10,299 nucleotides of DNA from Lachnospiraceae bacterium (GTDB lineage Bacteria; Bacillota; Clostridia; Lachnospirales; Lachnospiraceae). The DNA lies in contig JAJQGR010000135.1 in the NCBI GenBank assembly GCA_021200345.1, positions 1 through 10,299 on the forward strand, given 5' to 3'. Both the position numbers and the translations under genes were made by a program. This document shows, one piece after another, positions 1 to 6,534 of this stretch; the stretch's first letter is position 1; each line of letters starts with the position of its first letter. The notes under the pieces were generated by a model that searched no databases, was not told the origin of the DNA, and saw only the letters and a program-made list of their open reading frames with translations.

Positions 1-358
1 CGTCCAGGTTGATGATCGCCCCAATTTTCGCGGCATACGCAAACTCCTCTGCAGGCGTGTCATTGGAGGAAAACATGATGTCCTCCCCCTTCATCCCCAG
101 TGCATGAGAAAGCATCAGTTCTGTCAGAGAGGAACAGTCTGTCCCACAGCCATAATCCCGCAGAACATCGATGATATACGGATTCGGCGTTGCCTTCGCC
201 GCAAAATATTCCTTATAACCGGGGTTCCAGGCAAAGGCCTCCTTTAATTTCTTTGCGTTCTCCCGGATACCTTTTTCGTCGTAAATGTGAAACGGTGTCG
301 GGTATGTCTTTGAAATTTCTTCGATTTGTTTTTTCGTAACAAACGGTGTTTTTTTCAT
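1..358 (-). CDS. lysA: Diaminopimelate decarboxylase, N-terminal part (runs off the window)
   Basis: The first 119 codons are present; the gene continues beyond position 1. The product would decarboxylate meso-diaminopimelate to L-lysine, the last step of lysine biosynthesis, in the cytoplasm with pyridoxal phosphate (PLP). Visible in the translation are a start MKKTPFVTKKQIEEI, a TPFHIYDE stretch near residue 21 (typical substrate-side start of the alanine-racemase-like barrel), and FAAKATPNP near residues 52-60, whose lysine is the expected PLP Schiff-base residue. A later segment, CGTDCSSLTELMLS, and MFSSNDTPAEEF also match this family. The start is ATG at 358 with a GAGGGAG ribosome binding site a few bases upstream (362-369). 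It has its own candidate promoter, so it may be transcribed apart from ung. Related fold-III decarboxylases (ornithine/arginine or carboxynorspermidine) cannot be fully excluded because the C-terminal half is missing. Confidence 0.85.
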   Translation of the reverse strand, partial: MKKTPFVTKKQIEEISKTYPTPFHIYDEKGIRENAKKLKEAFAWNPGYKEYFAAKATPNPYIIDVLRDYGCGTDCSSLTELMLSHALGMKGEDIMFSSNDTPAEEFAYAAKIGAIINLD

Positions 359-402
359 CTGTCTCCCTCATTAAACAGCTGCATTTACAGCGTATTATTC
401 AG

Positions 403-431
403 TTTATATGTCAGAGTTTACATCTTTGCAA
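403..431 (-). promoter_or_regulatory. Candidate sigma-A promoter for lysA
   Basis: On the minus strand a -35 box TTGCAA (426-431) is followed, after exactly 17 bases, by a -10 box TATAAA (403-408). Transcription would start near 396, giving a leader of about 40 bases before the lysA ATG at 358. The leader is too short to hold a lysine riboswitch and none is visible. No intrinsic terminator hairpin is seen between the ung stop and this promoter, so read-through from ung is also possible. Confidence 0.55.
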
Positions 432-479
432 TAAAGTAAGGACTGTCATTTTTTTAAAGATAAGGTAAACCCCGATACA

Positions 480-1157
480 CTATACTATATTCTCAATCTG
501 CCAGTCAATAGGCTCCACCCCGTTTTTCTCCAGGAAAGCGTTGCACTGGCTGAAATGCCGACAGCCCATAAATCCCCGGTACGCCGACAAGGGACTGGGG
601 TGCGGCGCCTCCAGAATCAGATGCTTCGGATTGTGCAGCATGCTTTTTTTCTGGCGGGCGGGCGTTCCCCACAGAAGGAACACCATCGGCCGGTCCTCCT
701 GATCCAGAACACGGATGGCCGCGTCAGTAAATTCCTCCCAGCCGATGCTGCGGTGAGAGTTGGCCTGATGCGCCCGCACAGTCAGAACGGTGTTGAGCAA
801 AAGGACACCCTGACTGGCCCATTTCACCAGATAGCCATTGTTGGGGATATAGCAGCCCAGATCGTCATGCAGCTCCTTATAAATATTTTCCAGGGACGGT
901 GGAATGTCCACGCCGGGCTTGACCGAAAAGCACAGTCCGTGGGCCTGTCCCACATTGTGATAAGGATCCTGCCCCAGAATCACCGCTTTTACCTGATGAA
1001 GCGGCGTCAGATGAAAGGCATTGAACAGATCATCCGCCTGAGGGAAAACCTGATAATGCTGATATTCATATTGAACCTTCTGATATAGCTTTCTATAATA
1101 CTCTTTGCTGAATTCTGGCTTAAGCGCACTCAGCCAGTCGTCGGAAATCGGTGGCAT
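480..1157 (-). CDS. ung: Uracil-DNA glycosylase, family 1
   Basis: The 225-residue product removes uracil from DNA by cleaving the N-glycosidic bond, starting base-excision repair of deaminated cytosine or misincorporated dUMP. The water-activating motif GQDPYH is at residues 62-67 with catalytic Asp64. The LLNTVLTV segment (120-127) carries the uracil-contacting Asn122, and the HPSPLS loop (186-191) has the catalytic His186 and the minor-groove intercalation loop. LLWGTPA near 161-167 is also typical. Length is normal for the family and the protein looks intact. It starts 6 bases after the hisF stop codon. The only ribosome binding sequence is a weak GAGAAG directly abutting the ATG, so translation probably depends on coupling to hisF. 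Confidence 0.96.
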   Translation of the reverse strand: MPPISDDWLSALKPEFSKEYYRKLYQKVQYEYQHYQVFPQADDLFNAFHLTPLHQVKAVILGQDPYHNVGQAHGLCFSVKPGVDIPPSLENIYKELHDDLGCYIPNNGYLVKWASQGVLLLNTVLTVRAHQANSHRSIGWEEFTDAAIRVLDQEDRPMVFLLWGTPARQKKSMLHNPKHLILEAPHPSPLSAYRGFMGCRHFSQCNAFLEKNGVEPIDWQIENIV

Positions 1158-1163
1158 CTTCTC

Positions 1164-1922
1164 TCACAGGCGTACACTGACGCCTCGCTCCTTTAAGTAT
1201 TTTTTCACATCTGAGATCTCCAGCATCCGGTAATGGAACAGGCTGGCGGCCAGAGCCGCGTCCGCGCCTCCCTCCGTCAGTGCTTCATAAAAATGCTCTC
1301 TGCATCCCGCGCCGCCGCTGGCAATGACCGGCACATTCACCACTTCTGAGACCGCCTTCGTCAGGGCGATATCATATCCAGCCCTGGTGCCGTCTCCATC
1401 CATGCTGGTAAGCAGGATTTCCCCGGCCCCCAGCTCTACGCCCCGGATTGCCCATTGTACCGCGTCCAGACCTACGTCAATCCGGCCTCCGTTTTTGTAC
1501 ACATGGAAACTGCCGTCCTCACTGCGCTTGGCGTCAATAGCCAGCACCACGCACTGAGAACCGAAAATCTCCGCCGCCTCCCGGATCAGCTCCGGCCGGT
1601 CAATGGCGGCGCTGTTTACCGAAACCTTATCCGCGCCTTCCCTTAAAATCTGGCGAAAATCCTCAATGGTGCGGATGCCGCCTCCTACGGTGAAAGGGAT
1701 AAAAACAGTTTCCGCCACCCTTCTGACCATGTCCGCCCGGATAGCTCTGGCGTCACTGGAGGCTGTAATATCCAGAAATACCAGCTCATCCGCCCCAGCC
1801 TCCCCGTAAAGGCGCCCTACCTCCACCGGATCTCCGGCATCCCGCAGGTTCACAAAGTTTGTACCCTTGACAACCCTGCCGTTGTGCACATCCAGGCAGG
1901 GAATAATTCTCTTTGTATGCAT
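1164..1922 (-). CDS. hisF: Imidazole glycerol phosphate synthase, cyclase subunit HisF
   Basis: The 252-residue product is the (beta/alpha)8-barrel cyclase that joins ammonia, supplied by HisH, to PRFAR, giving imidazole glycerol phosphate and AICAR in histidine biosynthesis. The two catalytic aspartates are at the expected places: Asp11 in RIIPCLDV and Asp130 in VVLAIDAK. Phosphate-binding glycine loops are visible (TVGGGIRT near 78-85, SMDGDGT, and VIASGGAG). Length matches the family and no defect is seen. The ribosome binding site GAGGGAG (1930-1936) overlaps the hisH stop codon, and only 13 bases separate the two genes, so synthesis of the two subunits is likely coupled. Confidence 0.97.
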   Translation of the reverse strand: MHTKRIIPCLDVHNGRVVKGTNFVNLRDAGDPVEVGRLYGEAGADELVFLDITASSDARAIRADMVRRVAETVFIPFTVGGGIRTIEDFRQILREGADKVSVNSAAIDRPELIREAAEIFGSQCVVLAIDAKRSEDGSFHVYKNGGRIDVGLDAVQWAIRGVELGAGEILLTSMDGDGTRAGYDIALTKAVSEVVNVPVIASGGAGCREHFYEALTEGGADAALAASLFHYRMLEISDVKKYLKERGVSVRL

Positions 1923-1935
1923 CCGAAAGCTCCCT

Positions 1936-2748
1936 CTATGTAAATGAAATAAAATTCTTCAGGATTTGCAGTCCCACTTTATCGCTCTTTTCCGGATGAA
2001 ACTGACAGGCAAATACATTATCATGCTCCACAGCAGCGTGTACTGTAACGCCATATTCCGTCGTAGCCGCCACATCAGTAAAATCAGCCGCCCGCAAGTA
2101 ATAGGAATGCACAAAATACACAAAACTGCCCTCAGGGACTCCCTTCAAAAGCCGGCTCTCCTTAGGAAAATGCAGGTCATTCCATCCAATCTGGGGCACT
2201 TTCAGGGTCTGATCACCGACAGAAATACCTTCCGGAAATCTTACAATATTTCCCGGCAAAATGCCAAGTCCTTTTACTCCAGGGCTTTCCTCGCTTTCAT
2301 CAAACAGAAGCTGAAGCCCAAGGCAGATTCCCAAAAAGGGCGTCCCCTGGTCCGTAATCCGGTGAATCACATCCGTCAGTCCGTACCTGTCCAACCGCTC
2401 CATTGCCGCGCCAAAGGCACCCACACCCGGCAGCACCACCCTGTCCGCACTGAGTAAAAGCTCCGGATTTCTGGTAACTGACACACTCTCTCCCAGAAAC
2501 TGCAGCGCTTTCTCCACACTCTTCACGTTTCCAGCATCATAATCGATAATTCCTGTCATTCCCGTCAGTCCGTACCTGTCCAACCGCTCCATTGCCGCGC
2601 CAAAGGCACCCACACCCGGCAGCACCACCCTGTCCGCACTGAGTAAAAGCTCCGGATTTCTGGTAACTGACACACTCTCTCCCAGAAACTGCAGCGCTTT
2701 CTCCACACTCTTCACGTTTCCAGCATCATAATCGATAATTCCTGTCAT
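1936..2748 (-). CDS. hisH: Imidazole glycerol phosphate synthase, glutamine amidotransferase subunit HisH, with a duplicated N-terminus
   Basis: This is the class I glutaminase that hydrolyses glutamine and channels ammonia to HisF. The ORF encodes 270 residues, but residues 1-62 (starting MTGIIDYDAGN) recur exactly as residues 64-125, so the normal 207-residue enzyme is fully contained from the inner ATG at 2559. The catalytic Cys is in GICLGLQLLF (Cys142 here, Cys79 in the inner protein); His251 and Glu253 in CQFHPE complete the triad. Both copies carry the PGVGAFG loop. The outer ATG has the better ribosome binding site (AGGTGGGAG upstream); the inner ATG retains only ACGGGA before it. Ribosomes starting at the outer ATG therefore make a HisH with an extra N-terminal half-domain, while a normal protein could arise only by weaker internal initiation. 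Whether the long form folds and pairs with HisF is unknown. It lies 25 bases after the kinase stop. Confidence 0.93.
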   Translation of the reverse strand: MTGIIDYDAGNVKSVEKALQFLGESVSVTRNPELLLSADRVVLPGVGAFGAAMERLDRYGLTGMTGIIDYDAGNVKSVEKALQFLGESVSVTRNPELLLSADRVVLPGVGAFGAAMERLDRYGLTDVIHRITDQGTPFLGICLGLQLLFDESEESPGVKGLGILPGNIVRFPEGISVGDQTLKVPQIGWNDLHFPKESRLLKGVPEGSFVYFVHSYYLRAADFTDVAATTEYGVTVHAAVEHDNVFACQFHPEKSDKVGLQILKNFISFT

Positions 2749-2755
2749 TCCCGTC
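2373..2755. repeat. Perfect tandem duplication, 189-bp unit, inside hisH
   Basis: Bases 2373-2566 are identical to 2562-2755. The offset is 189 bases (63 codons) and the two 194-base copies overlap by the 5-base sequence CCGTC. CCGTC therefore occurs at both outer edges (2373-2377 and 2751-2755) and at the junction (2562-2566). This is what recombination or replication slippage between two CCGTC sites would leave: one inside the gene near codon 62, one in the leader just upstream of the start codon. I found no mismatch between copies when reading them side by side, so the event is very recent, or it is an assembly artefact. Confidence 0.97.
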
Positions 2756-2773
2756 TCCCACCTGTCATCAGAC

Positions 2774-4318
2774 TCAACTCTGCTCCACTTTTTCTAACGT
2801 GAACCAGAAACAGACGCCTCCATCCACATTATCCACACCATACTGCTGCCCCATTCCTTCTATAATGGCTTTCACAATGGACAACCCCACACCGCTGCCG
2901 CCGTATGTTCTGGTGCGCGCCTTATCCACCTTATAGAATTTCTCCCATACCCGGGACAGACTCTCCTCCGGGATATGATTCCCGGTATTATAAACAGAAA
3001 TCCTGGCCTGATTCCCTGTACTCTCCACGGTGACCTCAATTCTTTTTGCTTCACCACAGACATAATGGGCCGCGTTGCTGATGTAATTCATCAGTACCTC
3101 TTCCACCTTGAACTCATCTCCCCAGGCATACAGACTGTCCGGGCAGTTCAGCACAAGCTCCGCCCCGGAGTCTGATATCAGGATTTCCGCGCTGGAAAGG
3201 TAATTTCTCGTCAAGGCCGCGATATCAAAGCGCTCCATGGTAAAGCTGTCCCGGCCTTCCTCCAGTTCATTTAAACCCATCAGGCTTTTGACCATGCGAC
3301 TCATACGATTGCTCTCATCCAGTATCACATCAAGATATTCATTCAGCGTTGCCGGGTCATCCGCGATACCGTCCTTCAGGCCCTCCGCATACCCCTGGAT
3401 CAAAGCGATCGGCGTCTTTAATTCATGGGAGACATTGGAAAGAAGCTCCTGACGCTGTTTTTCAAGCGCCGTCTTTTGCTCCAGATCCCGTTTTAACTCA
3501 TTGTTAGCTGTTTTTAACTGAGAAATGGTTTCCTCCAGGGATTCTGAAAGGGCATTCATATTCTGCCCGAGCACGCCGATCTCGTTTTTATCCTTTCCTG
3601 TATATTTGGCGTCAAAATCCAGATGTGTAATTCTTTCTGAAATATCCGCCAGCTCCAGAATCGGTTTACTGATTTTACTGGAGGTGATCCATCCGATGAC
3701 CGCGGCTAAAAGTCCCGCGGAAATGCCGATCACAATCAACAGGCGGTTGGACATAGCCGCGCTCTCCGCGATGCTCTCCCTGGAAACCGCAAAAAGATAC
3801 ATGTATCCAACTTCCGACCAGCCCCAGATCTCAATCTGCCGGCTGGAATCCCTGATTTCCTGGGTATCAATAATAAAATAATCATCCCCCTGTTCCAGAA
3901 TCTGGGCGCCGGACATTTCAATCCCCGCGTTTCCCATAATCCGGTAGGCCAGAATATACCTGTACAACTTATTTCGCACTGTTTCCAGATCCATGGCAGA
4001 ATATATCAGCGGATTGTAGGTTTCATCCACAATCAGGGCAGTCAGATTATACTGCTGACACATTGCTTCCAGGGAGCCTACGAAATCCTGCTTTGCTTCG
4101 ATCTCTTCTTCCGTGCTGGAATCCGTTACCGGCCCCAGCACCCCGTTATCAGCGCCGTTGATCACCAGCTCTCTGACACGTAAAAGATTATCCATCTTGT
4201 TGGAAACATAATATTTTTCCAGAAAAAACAGATTGGCCAGCACACACACCAAAATGGTAGCGGCCAGCAATATGAAATTGGTTACCGTAAACTGTGTCCG
4301 TATGGATCTTCTCTTCAT
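2774..4318 (-). CDS. Membrane sensor histidine kinase (HAMP, HisKA, HATPase)
   Basis: The 514-residue protein is the sensor partner of the response regulator immediately upstream. Layout: short basic N-terminus, first membrane helix about 12-33, extracytoplasmic sensor region about 36-190 of unrecognised type, second membrane helix about 192-213, HAMP linker about 214-265, a coiled-coil-like stretch about 262-292, then the HisKA dimerisation helix with NVSHELKTP and phospho-acceptor His298. The ATPase domain has an N box (NYISNAAHYV, 411-420), a G1 box with Asn in place of the usual first Asp (YNTGNHI, 443-449), an F-box-like KFYKVDKAR, and a G2 box GGSGVGLSIVK (473-483). All residues needed for activity seem present. 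The start lies only 3 bases after the regulator's stop, with no strong ribosome binding site of its own, which points to coupled translation. The signal sensed cannot be deduced. Confidence 0.94.
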   Translation of the reverse strand: MKRRSIRTQFTVTNFILLAATILVCVLANLFFLEKYYVSNKMDNLLRVRELVINGADNGVLGPVTDSSTEEEIEAKQDFVGSLEAMCQQYNLTALIVDETYNPLIYSAMDLETVRNKLYRYILAYRIMGNAGIEMSGAQILEQGDDYFIIDTQEIRDSSRQIEIWGWSEVGYMYLFAVSRESIAESAAMSNRLLIVIGISAGLLAAVIGWITSSKISKPILELADISERITHLDFDAKYTGKDKNEIGVLGQNMNALSESLEETISQLKTANNELKRDLEQKTALEKQRQELLSNVSHELKTPIALIQGYAEGLKDGIADDPATLNEYLDVILDESNRMSRMVKSLMGLNELEEGRDSFTMERFDIAALTRNYLSSAEILISDSGAELVLNCPDSLYAWGDEFKVEEVLMNYISNAAHYVCGEAKRIEVTVESTGNQARISVYNTGNHIPEESLSRVWEKFYKVDKARTRTYGGSGVGLSIVKAIIEGMGQQYGVDNVDGGVCFWFTLEKVEQS

Positions 4319-4321
4319 GTG

Positions 4322-4996
4322 TTAACACTCAAACTTATATCCCATTCCCCAGATGGTCTTGATGTATTCCCCTTTATCTTTCAGCTTGCTGCGCACCTTT
4401 TTCACGTGGGTGTCCACGGTTCTGGCATCCCCAAAGTAATCAAAATTCCATACATTATTCAGAATTTTTTCCCTGGACAGGGCAATGCCCTGATTTTCCA
4501 TAAAATAGGACAAAAGCTCAAATTCTTTATAGCTTAACTCCACAGGCTCGCCGTCATTTGTCACCGTGTGAGCTCCTTTGTTGATCACAATTCCGCCTGC
4601 CTCCAAAATCTCCTTTTTGTCCAGCACACCGGCCCGCCTGAGAAGTGCCTCCACTCTGGCCACCAGCACTCTGGGGCTGAAGGGCTTGGCGATAAACTCG
4701 TCCGCTCCGGTCTCAAAGCTTTTCAGCTCGTCCCTCTCCTCTCCTTTGGCCGTAAGCATCAGGATCGGCACCTGAGAAAAGGAACGGATCTCTTTTACTA
4801 CCTGATAGCCGTCCATTTTGGGCATCATTACATCCAGAATCACAAGGGCAATGTCCCCTTCCGCAAAAAAAGTATCCACAGCCTCCTGCCCATCAGCAGC
4901 TTCCACAACCCGATAGCCGCTCTTTACCAGGAAATCCCTGACCAGCTTCCGCATTCTGATTTCATCATCAACGACCAAAATTTTTAACTGTTCCAT
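4322..4996 (-). CDS. OmpR/PhoB-family response regulator
   Basis: The 224-residue product has a receiver domain (about 4-120) and a winged-helix DNA-binding domain (about 130-224). The receiver has the acidic pair Asp10/Asp11 in VVDDE, phospho-acceptor Asp55 in LVILDVMMP, Thr82 in LMLTAK and Lys104 in FIAKPF. The C-terminal half has LSYKEFELLSYF, ARTVDTHVKKVRSKL (recognition helix) and IWGMGYKF, all typical of the PhoB class. I place the start at 4996, not at the longer in-frame ATG at 5059. A perfect AGGAGG (5001-5006) sits 4 bases before 4996, the family normally begins exactly at such a KILVVDDE strand, and the extra 21 residues would overlap the preceding gene. It acts with the histidine kinase that follows; target genes are unknown. 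Confidence 0.95.
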   Translation of the reverse strand: MEQLKILVVDDEIRMRKLVRDFLVKSGYRVVEAADGQEAVDTFFAEGDIALVILDVMMPKMDGYQVVKEIRSFSQVPILMLTAKGEERDELKSFETGADEFIAKPFSPRVLVARVEALLRRAGVLDKKEILEAGGIVINKGAHTVTNDGEPVELSYKEFELLSYFMENQGIALSREKILNNVWNFDYFGDARTVDTHVKKVRSKLKDKGEYIKTIWGMGYKFEC

Positions 4997-5000
4997 GGTT

Positions 5001-5006
5001 CCTCCT
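5001..5006 (-). promoter_or_regulatory. Ribosome binding site fixing the response-regulator start
   Basis: The minus strand reads AGGAGG followed by AACC and then the ATG at 4996. It supports the shorter protein over an in-frame upstream ATG at 5059. Confidence 0.8.
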
Positions 5007-5017
5007 CTTTTAGTTAT

Positions 5018-5045
5018 TTTCCGGGAAACGGCTCTTTCCGCGAAA
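5018..5045. repeat. Pair of near-palindromic repeats upstream of the response regulator
   Basis: Two 11-base elements lie in the 59-base gap before the regulator gene: TTTCCGGGAAA (5018-5028) and TTTCCGCGAAA (5035-5045). They differ at one base, are each almost perfectly palindromic (TTTC-N3-GAAA), and are 17 bases apart start to start. This could be a binding site for a dimeric regulator or only local RNA hairpins; no clear -35/-10 pair accompanies them. Confidence 0.4.
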
Positions 5046-5055
5046 GAACTTAAAA

Positions 5056-5679
5056 TCACCAGACGATGTGGTCTTCCAGGTTCTCATCGTCATACTCAAA
5101 CATACATCGCTCATAAGCATTGATCAGACTGGTCTTTCCCACTCTGTCATACCTGGCGTACTTTCCCCCATAGCTCTGATGCACATGCCCATAGATAAAA
5201 AATCTCGGATGAAACTTCGTAATCAGCCAGTTAAAAATCTTAAAGCCTCTGTGAGGCAGATCCTCCGCGTCATGCAAACCTCTGGCAGGGGAATGGGTCA
5301 GTAAAATATCAAAGCCTCCATATCTGCATATCTTTGGAAGAAGCTTCAGCACTCTTCTGGTCATCTGCTCATCCGTATACTGATATTTCTTTTTATTATA
5401 GCACATGGATCCGCCCAATCCAAGAATCCGCACCCCGTTGAACATGATAATATCATCATCCACGCAGATACAGCCGCCGGGCTCTTTCCTGTCGTAACGA
5501 ATATCATGGTTGCCATGCACGTAAAACACCGGAAGATTTGTCATTGTCACCAGAAATTCCAGATATTCACTGGATAAATCCCCTGCCGACAATATCACAT
5601 CGACCCCGTCAAGGCAGCCCTCTTTATAATAGTCCCAAAGCAGTTTGGATTCCTCATCCGCTATTGCCAGTATCCTCAT
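5056..5679 (-). CDS. Calcineurin-like metallophosphoesterase
   Basis: The 207-residue protein carries most of the dinuclear-metal phosphoesterase signature in order: Asp8 in LAIADEES, GD at 33-34 (SAGDLS), GNHD at 56-59, THSP at 128-131, and GHVH at 164-167. The first motif is usually D-x-H; here it reads D8-E9-E10, so the expected first histidine is replaced by glutamate. There is no signal peptide or membrane helix, so it should be cytoplasmic. The substrate cannot be inferred; relatives act on phosphodiesters, cyclic nucleotides or phosphoproteins. The start at 5679 lies 21 bases after the stop of the BMP-domain ORF with no good ribosome binding site, suggesting coupling. The response regulator starts 59 bases downstream of its stop. 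Confidence 0.88.
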   Translation of the reverse strand: MRILAIADEESKLLWDYYKEGCLDGVDVILSAGDLSSEYLEFLVTMTNLPVFYVHGNHDIRYDRKEPGGCICVDDDIIMFNGVRILGLGGSMCYNKKKYQYTDEQMTRRVLKLLPKICRYGGFDILLTHSPARGLHDAEDLPHRGFKIFNWLITKFHPRFFIYGHVHQSYGGKYARYDRVGKTSLINAYERCMFEYDDENLEDHIVW

Positions 5680-5700
5680 GACACTTTTCTGCCGCGTGTC

Positions 5701-6525
5701 CTACGCTTCCTCCACTGTTTCTACACCCTGCTGCTGTACCACAGGCTTTGCTTTCTCCTCAAGATCAGACATCTTCGGAATGGAGCCGATCACATTCTCG
5801 GCCAGCCAGTCCATGGTAACAATCTTCTCCGGAGCCATGATTTCATCCTCATCTCCCTGTATGATACCCGTCTGAGAGTAAATGATACCGGCGAACGGAT
5901 TGAAATCTCCCTTGCTGATCACACTTTTCAGCAGTTTTACCAGCCTTGTGGTGCCGATCGGCAGATTCTGCGAAGTAATCACATCCACCAGTCCCGTGGA
6001 CATGCCCCACCAGTAGTTCACGGATTTTCCACTGCCCACGTCGGTTTTCCAGGCGCCATCCATGAAATTTTTGATGGCCTGCTCATAGAACTTTCCCCAG
6101 TCCCATACCGGCATGGCCAGATTATTCTTCACATCATCCTCTCTGCGATATAAACCAAAGTGCCTGGCTCCCTCATCCTTATCCGGAATGATGATATCAC
6201 GGCCGGATACATAGGAAACATCATTGTCGGAAAACGTCCTGCGGATATCCGCTCTCTTTCTGCTGATCCACTCCAGATAGACTTTGACACGGGGATTAAT
6301 CATCTTGGCCCCCAGAGCAAACGCATTCACACAGGCCACCGTTCCATAGATCGGATAATCCGCCACATAGCCCAGCCGGTCATTTTCCGTCAGGCCTCCG
6401 GCGATGGCTCCGATCAGGAATTTGGCTTCATACATTCTGGCGGAATAGGTCCGGATTACCCCCTTGTCAGGCCACAGGGAGCAGTTTAAGATTCTCACCT
6501 CCGGGTGTTCCAGCGCCACTTTCAC
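5701..6525 (-). CDS. BMP/PnrA-family binding domain, C-terminal part, downstream of an in-frame stop
   Basis: This open frame, 274 codons from a possible GTG start at 6525, encodes most of a BMP-family (basic membrane protein, PnrA/TmpC-like) ligand-binding fold. Relatives are the substrate-binding subunits of purine-nucleoside ABC transporters. Matching segments are EHPEVRILNCSLW, then YEAKFLIGAIAGGLT and a lobe-crossover stretch LGYVADYPIYGTVACVNAFALGA. The C-terminal tail is charged and low in hydrophobic residues. There is no signal peptide or lipobox, unlike normal periplasmic or lipoprotein BMP proteins. No ribosome binding site precedes the GTG, which sits 9 bases after the TAA. The fragment would be made only by reinitiation, read-through, or not at all. 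Confidence 0.75.
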   Translation of the reverse strand: MKVALEHPEVRILNCSLWPDKGVIRTYSARMYEAKFLIGAIAGGLTENDRLGYVADYPIYGTVACVNAFALGAKMINPRVKVYLEWISRKRADIRRTFSDNDVSYVSGRDIIIPDKDEGARHFGLYRREDDVKNNLAMPVWDWGKFYEQAIKNFMDGAWKTDVGSGKSVNYWWGMSTGLVDVITSQNLPIGTTRLVKLLKSVISKGDFNPFAGIIYSQTGIIQGDEDEIMAPEKIVTMDWLAENVIGSIPKMSDLEEKAKPVVQQQGVETVEEA

Positions 6526-6534
6526 ACTGGCATT

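Noticed and set aside
359..479. Lysine riboswitch upstream of lysA
   Set aside because: The gap is about 120 bases and the leader after the likely promoter about 40, far too short for the L-box structure, and no matching conserved elements were seen.
555..1088. Plus-strand ORF of 177 codons opposite ung
   Set aside because: It lies wholly inside a clear ung gene on the other strand, resembles no family, and has arginine- and leucine-rich composition typical of antisense frames.
1966..2457. Plus-strand ORF of 163 codons opposite hisH
   Set aside because: It is antisense to a confidently assigned gene, has no recognisable domain or ribosome binding site, and partly overlaps the duplication.
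2373..2755. Two-copy repeat as the start of a CRISPR or larger repeat array
   Set aside because: There are only two abutting copies of coding sequence with no spacers.
4997..5059. Longer N-terminus for the response regulator from ATG 5059
   Set aside because: The AGGAGG at 5001-5006 and the family's usual start both point to 4996, and the longer form would overlap the phosphoesterase stop.
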